DNA from: Emydura subglobosa
Taxonomy: Eukaryota > Chordata > Testudines > Chelidae
Assembly: GCA_007922225.1 (NCBI GenBank)
Contig: ML679989.1
Location: forward strand, 18,869,570 to 18,933,569
Length of the DNA stretch: 64,000 bases
Direction: 5' to 3'
Shown here: in pieces, positions 1 through 11,500 of the stretch
Layout: each line of letters begins with the position of its first letter
Numbering within the stretch: position 1 is the first letter of the stretch
Position numbers and translations under genes: made by a program
Notes under the pieces: generated by a model
What the model was told of the DNA's origin: nothing
Databases searched by the model: none
The model's input: the letters and a program-made list of their open reading frames with translations, nothing else

Positions 1-271
1 TCACCTCCCTGTCTGGGGAGCATGAAGTCATTAAGGAGCTAGTTGAAACTGACCCAGATCAACGAGGGGCCAGACAGACAATGCAAGCTCCAAGAACTCA
101 TGCGTTTCCCCACCTTTCAGCAGCGATCCCAACCGCAAAGGACTGAGAGGTGGGAGGCGGGTGGATAAGAGCTGGGGGCTCAGTCTCTTATCTGGGAACT
201 GACTAGGGAAGGACATCAGAGAGGGACACAGAGCCTGAAACTGGAGTTCACTACAGCTTGGCTGGTGAATT
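1..271 (+). mobile_element. LTR fragment (5' side of the CR1 insertion)
   Basis: The stretch tcacctccctgtctgggg...gaaactgacccagatcaac is clearly related to 46449-46520, where a longer copy begins TGTGACGAAATG. I read both as one turtle LTR family. The window edge cuts the element. It resumes after the CR1 at about 1230. No internal gene region is visible. Confidence 0.5.
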
Positions 272-1223
272 CATAGAATCAGAGTTGGAAGGGACCTCAG
301 GAGGTATCTAGTCCAACCCCCTGCTCAAAGCAGGACTAACCTCAGCTAAATAATCCCAGCCAGGGTTTTGTTAAGCTGCAGTTTAAAAACCTCTAAAGAT
401 GGAGATTCCACCCCCTCCCTAGGTAACCCATTCCAGTGCTTAACCACCCTCCTAGGGAAAAACTTTTTCCTAATGTCCAACCTAGACCTCCCCCACTGCA
501 ACTTGAGACCGTTGTTCCTTGTTCTGTCGTCTGCCACCACTGAGAACAGCCTAGCTCCATCCTCCCTGGAACCCCCTTTCAGGTAGTTAAAGGCTGCTAT
601 CAAATCCCCCCTCATTCTTCTCTTTTGCAGACTAAACAAGCCTAGTTCCCTCAGCCTCTCCTCATAAGTCTTGTGCTCCAGCCCCCTAATCATTTTTGTT
701 GCCCTCCGCTGGACTCTCTCCAACTTCTCCACATCCTTTTTGTAGTGGGGGGCCCAAAACTGGACACAATACTCCAAATGCTGAATAGAGAGGAATAATC
801 ACTTCCCGCGATCTGCTGGCACTGCTCCTCCTAATGCAGCCCAATATGCTGTTAGCTTTCTTGGCAACCAGGGCACACTGCTGACTCATATCCAGCTTCT
901 TATCCACTGTTACCCCCAGGTCCTTTTCTGTAGAACTGCTGCCTAGCTCGTCGGTCCCCAGTCTGTAGCTGTGTATGGGATTCTTCCGTCCAAAGTGCAG
1001 GATTCTGCACTTGTCCTTGTTGAACCTCCTCAGATTTATTTTGGCCCTATCCTCCAGTTTGTTTAGGTCCTTCTGTATCCCATCCCTACCTTCCAGGGTA
1101 TCGACCACTCTCCCTAGCTTAGTGTTATCTGCAAACTTGCTGAGGGTGCAATCTACCCCATCCTCCAGATCATTGATGAAGACGTTGAACAAAACCGGCC
1201 ACAGCACCGACCCTGGGGCACTC
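272..1223 (-). mobile_element. CR1 LINE, 5'-truncated, inserted in an LTR
   Basis: On the minus strand the frame from about 1207 to 686 reads reverse transcriptase (LFNVFINDLEDG, KFADNTKLG, ILHFGRKNP, EKDLGVTVDKKLDMSQQCA). It continues in a second frame (346-777) with [20 protein letters not shown] and [11 protein letters not shown]. The tail ends with the CR1 octamer type ATTCTATG. The catalytic FADD box has become FADN and the two frames are shifted, so this copy is dead. Everything 5' of the mid-RT region is missing. TGAATT is found on both sides (266-271 and 1224-1229). Confidence 0.9.
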
Positions 1224-1229
1224 TGAATT

Positions 1230-1380
1230 GCTCTGTGCTGACCCGAATGGACTATGCTTTAACCTTCATTTCTCTATGCTAAGGACTTCTAACGCTGCGT
1301 TCCACTTGACTAACACACCCTACGCTGGTATGACAGTGCTGTTTGCAGTGTCACTACAAAGACTGTCCAAGGCGGAGAGC
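1230..1380 (+). mobile_element. LTR fragment (3' side of the CR1 insertion)
   Basis: ctctgtgctgacc...aaggacttct...gttccacttgactaacac aligns by eye with 46684-46745 in the second LTR copy. It is therefore the continuation of the element at 1-271. The 3' limit is uncertain. Confidence 0.4.
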
Positions 1381-2319
1381 AAACTCCAGCATACGGGAGC
1401 CCTCACAGAGAAAGCCCTGTCACCCAGCTCCCCTCATAAAAGACGGTGGCAGTCTGGCCCAAGGAGAGAGACAATCCCTCGAAGGCCAGTGGCGGACAAA
1501 TTGGGGCTTTGTAAGTCATCAGCAGCAGCTTGAACTCTAGCTGGAGACCCAGAAGCAGTTGAGCCCCTGCCCAGCTCTCTCTAGGGTTTGCACAGGGCGC
1601 TCCTCCCCTCTGCAATGCAGCAGGCAGCCAGCACGGGAGCTGCCCAGTAGCAGGGGCAGGGAAGAGTCAACAGGAGCTTACAGCACGCCTGGCCCATGTC
1701 AGAGCTGGCCCAAGGGCACAGAGGAGGCAGGTGGGGGTGGTGATGCCTCCTCCCCATAGCAAAGGGGACACTTCAGACATTGCAGGGCCCAGCTCAGAAA
1801 GCCCCATGTCAATACAGCCTGAAAGACCCATTTTCTTCTTACTGCACTCGACTGCAAGGATCCCCAGTTAGACGCCCTGCTCCTGTCTGAGCTGCACGCG
1901 CTGCAGTTTGCGATTACTAGGGACTGAGTGTGACCCATCCCTGCAGCAACACACGTACACACAAGAAAGCTACCAACATCTTACCCAATGCACGAAGCGG
2001 CTAATGGCCAGAGCTGACCAGTGGGAGGAGGAGGGGACAAACCCCACTCTGGGTTTGTACCAGATGGTGATTACAGCTACACCTATTCATAGCAAAACAT
2101 CTTGACATTGCTTGGCCTATTCTTCAGGTAAGTGATTGCAGAGACAGCCCACGCAGAGAGATGGTGCTTGGCTCCTGGGCTGCGTGTGGAGAGGCCATGG
2201 TGGGAACGTAGTAAAGGAGGGGCGCAAAGCTGCACTCCTTGCTCAGGCCAGGCTCCTGTGGAAGCAGCAGTGGGACAGCAGGCGTGGAAGTAAAATCCCT
2301 GCGGGCTGCACGGAATCTT
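1381..2319. other. Intergenic DNA, nothing recognised
   Basis: No open frame with recognisable coding content and no clear repeat ends were seen. The stretch around 1495-1560 (gacaaattggggctttgtaa) resembles an old interspersed repeat, but I could not assign it. Confidence 0.4.
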
Positions 2320-4498
2320 TTTAAAGACACCATCATAGAGGCTCCATTTAAATGTATGCCTCCAATTTAAAAAGCATAGTGAGAAGGGCAGAAAAATGCC
2401 ACCACAGCTAAACAACAAAGGAAAAGAAGTGGTTAGAGGCAAAAAGGCAGCCTTTAAAGAGTGGAAGCTAAATCCTACTGAGGAAAACAGAATGCAGCAT
2501 AAACTCTGGCAAGTGAAGTGTAAAAATGTAATTAGGAAGGTCAAAAAAGAATTTGAACAGCAGCTAGCCAAAGACTTAAAAAGTAACACCAAAAAATGTT
2601 TAAGTACATCAGAAGCAGAAGGCTGCTAAACAACCAGTGGGGCCACTGGATGAAGAAGATGCTGAAGGAGCACACAAGGATGATAAGGCTATCGAGGAGA
2701 AACTAAATGAATTCTTTGAATCAGTCTTCATGGCTAAGGATGTGAGGGAGATTCCCAAACCTGAGCCATTCCTTTTAGGTGACAAATCTGGGGAACTGTC
2801 CCAGATTGAGGTGTCATTAGAGGAAATTTTGGAACAAATTGATAAATTAAACAGTAATAAGTCACAAGGACCAGATGGTATATCAAGAGTTCTGAAGGAA
2901 CTCAAATGTGAAATTGCAGAACTACTAACTGTGGTATGTAACCTATCATTTACACCAGCTCCTGTACCAGATGACTGGAAGATAACTAACACGACATCAG
3001 TTTTTAAATGAGGCTCTACAGGTGATCCTGGCAATTACAGACCAGTAAGCCTAACTTCAGTACCAGGTAAATTGGTTGAAACTATAGTAAAGAACAGAAC
3101 TATCAGACACATAGATGAACGTGATTTGTTGGGGAAGAGTCAACATGGCATTTGTAAAGGGACATCATGCCTCACCAATCTACAAGAAATTTTTTGAGGG
3201 GGTCAACAAGCACGAGGACATGGGTGATCCAGTGGATATAGTGTACTTAGTTTTTCAGAAAGCCTTTGACAAGGTCCCTCACCAAAGGCTCTTAAGCAAA
3301 GTGAGCTGTCTTGGGATAAGAGGGAAGGTCCTCTCCTGGATCAGTAACTGGTTAAAAAATAGGAAACAAAGAGCAGAAATAAACGGTCAGTTTTCAGAAT
3401 GGAGAGAGGTAAATAGTGGTGTCCTACAGGGATCTATACTGGGACTAGTACTGTTCAACATATTCATGAATTATCTAGAAAAAGGGGTAAACAGAGAGGT
3501 GTCAAAATTTGCACACAATATAAACTACCCAAGATAGTTAAGTCTAAAGCAGACTATGAAGCGTTACAAAGGGATCTTACAAAACTGGGTGACTAGGCAG
3601 TAAAACAGCAGATGAAATTCAATGCTGATAAATACAAAGTAATGCACATTGGAAGACATAATCCCAACTATACATATACAACGATGGGGTCTAAATTCGC
3701 CGTTATTCAAGTAAGAGATCTTGGAGTCATTGTGGATAAATAGTTCTCTGAAAACATCCACTCAATGTGCAGCAACAGTCAAAAAAGCTAACAGAATGTT
3801 CGGAATCATTAGGAAAGGGATAGATAATAAGACAAAATATTCTATTGCCTCTATAAATCTATGGTACGTCCACATCTTGAATACTGCGTGCAGATCTGGT
3901 CGCTGCATCTCAAAAAAGATGCATCAGAATTGGAAAAGGTTCAGAAAAGGGCAACTAAAATTATTAGGGGTATGGAGAAGCTTCCATATGAGGAGAGATT
4001 AATAAGAGTAGGACTTTTCAGCTTGGAAAAGAGATGACTAAAAGGGGATATGATAGAGGTCTATAAAATCATGACAGGTGTGGAGAAAGTAAATAAGGAC
4101 ATGTTATTTATTCCTCATAACACAAAAACTAGGGGTCAGTAAATGAAATTAATAGACAGGTTTAAAATGAACAAAAGAAAGTATTTCTTCACACAAGGCA
4201 CAGTCAACCTGTGGAACTCCATTCCAGAGGATGTTGTGAAGGCCAAGACTATAACGGGGTTCAAAAAAGGACGAGATAAGTTCATGGAGGATAGGTCCAT
4301 CAATGGCTATTAGTCAGATGGGCAGGGATTGCTGTTTTCCAGAAACTGGGAATAGGTGACGGGATGGATCACTTGATGATTACCTATTCTGTTCATTCCA
4401 TCTGAAGCACCTGGCATTGGCCACTGTCGGAAGACAGGATACTAGGCTAGATTGACCATTGGTCTGACCCAGTATGTCCGTTCTTATGTTCTTAAGAC
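2320..4498 (+). mobile_element. CR1 LINE, long decayed copy, turtle type
   Basis: Covers the stretch before RT (KWKLNPTEENRMQHKLWQ-like), the RT core (QGPDGISRVLKEL, GDPGNYRPVSLTSVPGKLVE, FQKAFDKVPHQRLLSKV, SGVLQGS) and the C-terminal part ([29 protein letters not shown]). The 3' end is the typical turtle CR1 tail (gacccagtatgtccgttcttatgttctt). The YADD-type box reads FAHN. Many stops and shifts break the frame. The endonuclease part is missing, so the copy is 5' truncated. Confidence 0.93.
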
Positions 4499-4960
4499 TG
4501 GCAACAGAAATACTAGTGAATGAACACAACTGACATAGTTGGCGTCAGAGACTTGGTGTGATAATACACGACTGAAATATTGGTATAGAAAGGCACAGCT
4601 TGCTCAGGAAGGACAGACGGGAAAAAGGAGGTACTTGTTGCCTTGTATATCAAAGAAGTATATGCTTGCACTGAGGCTGAGATGGAAATAGACTTGTTGA
4701 AAGTCTCTGGATGAAGATAAAAGGGTAAGAAACAAGAGTGATGTTATGGTATGGGTCTACTATAGACCACCAATCAGGAAGAAGAGGTGGATGTGACTTT
4801 TTTTTTTAATAAACAGTAGAGAGCATCTTGCCCTGCAGACACTGGAATCCAGGCCGTACCAGTTCCTCCAGCCCAGGGAGAGGGTGACACCAGAGGGCTC
4901 AGCTGGGGGCAAGGTGGGAAAGAAAGCAGTCAATGCAGTCAGAGAAACACGGCTGGTGTT
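4499..4960. other. Intergenic DNA downstream of ANAPC2
   Basis: Unique-looking sequence with a T10 run at about 4799-4808 followed by taataaa. No gene was recognised. Confidence 0.4.
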
Positions 4961-4966
4961 TTTATT
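4961..4966 (-). terminator. Polyadenylation signal AATAAA for ANAPC2
   Basis: TTTATT on the plus strand reads AATAAA on the ANAPC2 strand, about 320 bases after the stop codon. A 3' UTR of this size is plausible. No transcript evidence is available. Confidence 0.6.
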
Positions 4967-5287
4967 AACCAGGGAAATGGACCCTAGACACCAACATACT
5001 GGACAAAAAGCACTGCTGGCACCAGCCCCTCTGCTTGGCCTAGCTCAGAGAAGCTCTCCAGGTGCACTGTGCTACAGCCCAGAGCATTACTGAGCTACCT
5101 CCATGTGAAGGGCAGCTAATGGGGAGAAAGAGCGTCCCAGAACCACAGCACCATGGCAACCCAGCGGGAAGGCAGAGACTGTGCTTAACAGGAGCACCCA
5201 GACGCCACCCGAAGCAAGTATAATGGAGGTGCTGAATGCAGCAGAACGGCTGCCAGGGAGCACAGCGCCCATGGATCGGCGGGGAGG

Positions 5288-5500
5288 CTAGCTGCAGTTC
5301 TTCGGCAGGCGATAGACACCGCCGGAGTAGATGAGCTGCTGGTCCCGGACTTTCTTCTGGAGGAAGCCCTGCAGCTCCTGGATGTCAATTTCTGTCACCA
5401 CGGGACCCGTCATCACAAACATCTTCAGCATGCTGTGAATCCGCTCCAAGGACAAGCTCTCCAGATTGGTCAGCATTGCCTGAATATACGTCCAGAAAAG
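5288..5500 (-). CDS. ANAPC2: ANAPC2 coding exon 13 (C-terminal winged helix)
   Basis: Codes residues 746-815 and the TAG stop (LFWTYIQAMLTNLESLSLER, EIDIQELQGFLQKKVRDQQL, SGGVYRLPKNCS). The acceptor is ccctctgcag. This is the winged-helix (WHB) domain, nearly identical to the mammalian one. Confidence 0.96.
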   Translation of the reverse strand, partial: LFWTYIQAMLTNLESLSLERIHSMLKMFVMTGPVVTEIDIQELQGFLQKKVRDQQLIYSGGVYRLPKNCS

Positions 5501-8500
5501 CTGCAGAGGGACACAAAAAGGCAGGGGTATATTCCAGCCACACTCCCAACCTGGCACCCCACGTGCCTCCCTACAACCCAGGAAACAGAGAAGGAAAAGA
5601 GGCTTTGGGAGCATGGGTACACCTCGAGAGAGCAAGCAAGGGGTCTGCAGGGCTGACCGTGCACGTCCTGCACTCGGCTGCTTTCGGCGCCACACAGACC
5701 TGCCCTTTGTATGGTCAATGCCTAACAGCAGCGCTAGGTGTGAGGACACGTTGCTGGAGAACAAGCTCTGGCCAGCGGTGCACTAACGACTCCTGGTGGC
5801 CAAATGCAGGCTGAGCCCCTCCACGTTCCACGCCAGCTCTCTTTATCCTCTCCCCGGGCCCACTGAATCCCCAAAGCCTGGCCCGAACAGGACGCTTTCT
5901 GGCTGCTGGACTTCATGCCCCTTCTTAGCAACCCAGGAAAAATGGGAGACCCCATGGCATGGCTCAGGACTCCTCTGGCTGGACAGCGGCCATTCCGAGC
6001 CAGAGCAGCTGACTTATCGCTGCTTCTTGGAATTCTCGGGGCCCTCTGAAAGCAGCTGGTTCTGGGGCAGAGTCCCTCCTGAGACTGGAGACACTGCCTA
6101 TGGCTGGCTCCCAGCCTGTGTCTCGCATCCCAGCTTCAGGGCGGGAGCATTAGCCCCATTCATCCTAAGCTGGTCATGCTGCTAACTGGAGGTGACTGGG
6201 ACAGAGCAACAGTGCACAACACTCAGGAGAAGGCGAGTGCCTTCCCACTCGGGAACACCCAAGGTAAGTACCTGCAACTCCTCCTCTTTCTGGTCAGCCT
6301 GTGATGCCATGGCAGAGTCACCCTCTTCATCGCTGTCTATCAGAACCACCTTCTCCACCTGATCCTTCTGCTCCTCCTCAATCACTGTGAACGTGCCCTG
6401 GGGATCCTCACGTAGGACGCCCTGCTGCAGCCACAGGGTCATCTTACGCCTCAGCGATGTCACGGGAACCTTCAGCACTTCACTCAGCTCCACCAGTGTC
6501 CATGTACCTGAGGGAGACCACAGGCACCACAAGGAAGAGCAGTCACTCCCTGGTACGGGAGTTGGACTCAGCACAGGAGTGCCCAGCCCAGCCAGCAACA
6601 AGATACCATCACCACCACCACACAGGCCTGAGCCTGCATGCCATCAGCACAGGCACTGCCAGAGCAGATCCGTTAGCACTCCATCTAGCCCAGTGTCCTG
6701 TCCCCAGCAGCAACTTCCTGTTGAACCAAGCTGCACAGGAAGGGCAAGAATCCCCATGGTGGGCTATTCTGGGATCATGTTTCTCCCAAACCCTGGAAGT
6801 GAAGGGCTGGCTCAGATGTCTAAGCAGGATTCTAGCCCTTCTATTCTAGCCTTTCTAATGTAACTGTGGATGTTCTCATTATCCATATCAATGGCCAGGC
6901 CTTTTCTGAAGCCTCTTAAGACCTTGGCTTCTCTAACCTCTTGTAGCGATGAGTTCTTCAGGCTAAATGTGTTGTGTAAAAGCAGGATTTCCTTTTGCCA
7001 CTGCCAGCGCTGCTGCCCTGCAGTTTCACTGAATGTAAAAGTCAGATTCACCTCCTCTGTCACATCCCCTCATCTCAACTGCCATCCCACCCAGGCCTCC
7101 AAACATCCCCAACCCAGGAAACAGACATGGATCTGGCTACTCAGAGGGAACTGCTGCACAATCTCTCTGCACTTGGGATAGCACTGACCTGGCACCACCA
7201 GAGGGAGGGAGCTGGGGGACAGGGCAGAAGAGCAGGGAGGGGGCAGGCTGCTGTGGCGGGAACTGAGGGAGGAGCTGCCAGTGGGTAAGAGTAGCCAGGG
7301 GCTACTGTGCAATGTGCTCCTGAAAGCAGGCTGTGTGCTGAGCTGCTGCTGAGGGGAACAGGCTTTCTCAGAGCAGCTCTCAGAGGAGCAGAAACATGGT
7401 CAGATGCCCTGGGCTCTGGATCTGCTCTCCTAAGTCTCCGAGTGTTACATCTGTGTGAGCAGAAGTGCCCTGTCCTGTCCAGCAGAGGGCAGTGGTGAAC
7501 ACACCGGGGAGCGTGGCAGGGCCCACACGGCCTCACTCACTCTTGCTCTGGAAGTGCAGGATGATGGCTGCATGCACGGGGGACACAGAGAGGGAGACCG
7601 TGCGATCCGCCAGCTCCACATCCAGGTTCACCAGGCCCAGGTGATGCTTCCAATTCAGAGTCCTCATGGCCTGGAAGCAGAAGCAGCTGCTCACACCACA
7701 CATGCATGGCAGGTCCCTCACTGACAGCTATCACGCTGACCGCCACGTCACTCACGGCTACAACAGCCTCTCCCTGCGGCCTGCATTGTGCTCAGCCCCA
7801 CACAACCGCTGCCCTCCCACTAGACACGCAGCCCCGCAGGTTATCACCCAGCATCCCAGGGCCCCCACCCACACAGTTACTTAGCCTTCTGCCCCCACCC
7901 CCTATGGGCCATTGTCCAGTCCCTACTCCCACCTACCCTCAATTCCAACACTGACCGTCACCCAGTGCGGGTCTCCTCCTCAAGCTGTGCTGTAGCTGGA
8001 GGGAATTGGGAAGAAGGCCTGAGGGCAGCTGGGGCAGAGGGGCTTGTTTCTCTCAAGAAGCACTATTCAATAGGAGCAGGGTTCTGTCAGAGAAGCAGCC
8101 TCTCCAAGGTGGGAATTGGTGTCACCTTGCAGGCTCAGAGCCGTCTGCCCGCTGGGCCAGGGACTTAAACACTTAGGCAGAAGCTATTTGGCATCTCCTC
8201 CTTAGACGGTCTCCTGGAGTGCATTGGCACCCCACACCATGACTCACCTCCCCCCACTGGCAAAGGCCTATTAGGGAAAGGCTAGACACAGACGGGCTGG
8301 ACTCCCAGCCAAGCCCAGGCCTGAGACAGAGCTGGATCTGAGACAGCAAGAGGCTGGGCAACGGGGACTCAATTCAAGAGATGCCAGGTTTCCATTTGCT
8401 GTCCCCATGCTGAGGGCGCTGTATGGAGGTTAGCTCACGAGAAGCAGCTGGGCTTCCGGGCACACAGACCTCACACTCCTTTGAATTCAGTTGCTTTGAT

Positions 8501-11500
8501 TAAGCTGGTGCACTGGTGCGTGGACATTCATACTGATTTCAAACCGGTTCTGCTGGTTTAACGTGTGCCTGTCGATTTTATTCACACAAGCTAAGCTGCT
8601 CTAAGCTGTGTTGAAATGGATACCAGAGCATCCAGACACACAGCTGCCCCAGGTTAACTACACGGGGATAAAATCGCCCCTTTTGTTAAACCACTGACAC
8701 AGTGCAGGACAGGCCTCAGCCAGGGGGTGGCCCACAAACTGGCTCTTTGGGGTTACTAGCATTTGCTCTCTGTGTCTGCCTGGTGCATAGCAGGCTGGGT
8801 AAGTCCATGCAACTGGCTCCACAGAGACAAGAACCCCTCACCTATACGCAGAGGCAAGGAGCTTCTAGAGCCTCAACCCTCACTCAAGGTCTGGTTAAAG
8901 AGCGTGGACACAGGTGTCCTCTGCCGCAAAGGGCTACAGGCTGGTGAAGACGAGGGGAGAAGTCAAAGGACCCAGGAGGAGATGTGCATTGGCAGGGATG
9001 CAGGCAACAAGTGGAACCAGATGGGGAGCAGCAGCACTGTGGGAGGGCCAAGAACACAGCTTTGGCAGCAAACAGCCATTTCTCTTCTGGTTTCCAGGCA
9101 GCACCACTCCCCCCTGGGATGCCTCCAGCTTCTCCGCCTGCTCTGCAGGCCCTTGGTGGAGCACAGTGGAGAACGGCTCTCCAGAGCCCAGGGTGAGGGA
9201 GCCGTGCTCTTCATTCTCTCTTGTGGGAACCCGCTGCCCCCCGGTTGCTAACTCCAAGGCAACCCCTGCCCTAGCTAGATAGATCACAGGGCTCCCTCAC
9301 CTTTAACTTCTCATACTTCTTGGAATAGGCTTCCATGGCCTCCTTGATTTGCTCAGGGAGCTCCAGCTTCTCCTCCTTCAGCGGCGGCCAGAACTCGCTG
9401 GACAGGATGACAGCAACGAGGCTAAATGGGGGCCTCTCTTTCTCTGGGAGTTTCTCTTCCTCATCACGGATGTTGGTGTTAATGCGCCGCGAGTCAGCCA
9501 TATCCTGGGGAGAGGCAAGACACAGCACCCAGCTCAAAGTGCCTGCTCTTCTCCTGGCCAGGCCCCGAAGCAGAGCCGGGGCTGGGCCCCACAGCAGGCT
9601 AGAGGTCACAGGAGCCAGCACAAAGAAGAGACTTGAGCTGGAGAAGGGGGGCTGAGAATTGTGTGCAGGGGAGGATGGGGACATTAGAGACCATGGCCAT
9701 TTGTCCCCACTATCACTGAGGACAGCACCAGACTGGCTTTAGCACAGATCGCCAAGAAGGAAGCTGGGATCACCCCACACCTGCAGCAAAGTTGCTACCT
9801 CTGCTGTTCCTGCTCTAGTGGCAGACGGAATGACAACTCCAGGGCCAGGGCAGCCCTGCCCCAGATTCACCAGCCCAGCACAATGACTCAAAATAAGGAA
9901 GGACTCTGAACACAGTCCTGGGACCCCCAGATCACCCCCACTCCCCGTAGGGCCCCCTCCACCTCTCACTGAGTCCCAGGGAGACCCTCCCATTCCCCTC
10001 GGTGCTTCTGCCTCCCTCCAAAAGCCCCTCTTATACTCTGCAGTGCCCCCAGAAACCTCTCCCCAATTCCCATGGCACCTCAGATTTAAGGCAAGCATCC
10101 CACAGGCCACCCACGGCTGCCATTCTCTGCGACACCAGAGACCTGCTGTGGAGCACACACCAAGCCCTGGTGCTGAATCATCAAGAACCTACTTTTAACA
10201 TGACCTCACAATAGTGCATCTGGGCTTCACCAAATCGCAGCTTCAGCAGCTCCACGTTGCGGATCTCCCTGACAACGACAGAAGCAGAGGATCACAAGCA
10301 AGACCTTGGGAAGGAGCAGCTGAGGCTTGGCCCTAACCTCTCCCTGCAGGGCACAGCAGGGAATGGCAGCCCCTTTGAACAAACTGCCCCTGCTTTCTTT
10401 GCTATCTTATGGGGATGGTTCCAGGCATCTGAGTGAGGAGGGATCCGCCTGCATCCAGGGCATCCATCCCGAGCCAGGGGCTGCTGCAGGAACTTCCCAT
10501 CCCCCTGCAGTTGGGGTGGCAGTTTGTACCTGCCCTTACCATCCCGAACTAACACAGCAACCTCCCTGGCCCCGTTGCCAGCCATTCATGCCAAAGCGCC
10601 TGGCACAGAGGTGGCTTTCATTGGCCCCATGTCGAAGGTGGAGGAACTGAAGTGACTTGCCCAAGGCCAGCAAGCAAACCAGAGGTGGAGCTAGGGACAG
10701 AACCCAGTTTTCCTGACTCCCAGTCCTGTACTTCTCCTACTGGGTAATGCTGCCTTCCCACATGTAACAGCCTCTGCAGGCCTTCAGTGCCCCTGAAGCA
10801 CATGTGAGAGTCAGAAGTATCCTGGGGAGGGGCAAAACCTGCTCTCTACCCTGGACTCCCAACTCTTTTCCCTCACTGAGCAGCACAGCGCTCCCTGCCT
10901 AGCGTCTCAGGGCTCCCCAGGGAACGCTGTGCAGCCATGTGGGCCCAGGATGGCCTGTAACAGAGCGAGAGGCAAGTGATCAGCTCTGTGGCTGACCTTC
11001 CTTCAAATGATCCTGGCCCACAATGCCAGGTTCCCTGCCTCTGACGGCTTATGCTGCCCTCCTGTTACTAGTCACACAATGCCAAAGGCCATTTCACTCC
11101 AGTCTCCCTCTGATGACAACTGTCCAAGCAGACAGCCACAGGTCAAGGGGTGAGGTCATGGATTTCAGGCTGGGAACCCAGAGCCCCAGAGACAGCCCCA
11201 CATCAGACAAGGCCTTTCCTGGGACTGCCTGGCTCCAAACAAGCTTGCTGGGGTATCTCTCCTGCAGACTCTGGGGCTGGGCACAGGCCTCACCTTTCAG
11301 CGCTGTAGTTGAACTGGTGCAGCAGACGGTCGGCCAGCAACGTGCGGTACTCATTGATGAACAGGTCCTTGCTGCCATAGATGCTCACCAGCAGGCTGAT
11401 GATGTCCGAGGAGCGGCGCTTGGAACTCAATTTCCCTAACAAGACATGCCAGAGCAGAACATGAGACCTAGCCCCGCCCTACCCCAGGCTCTGCCCCACA

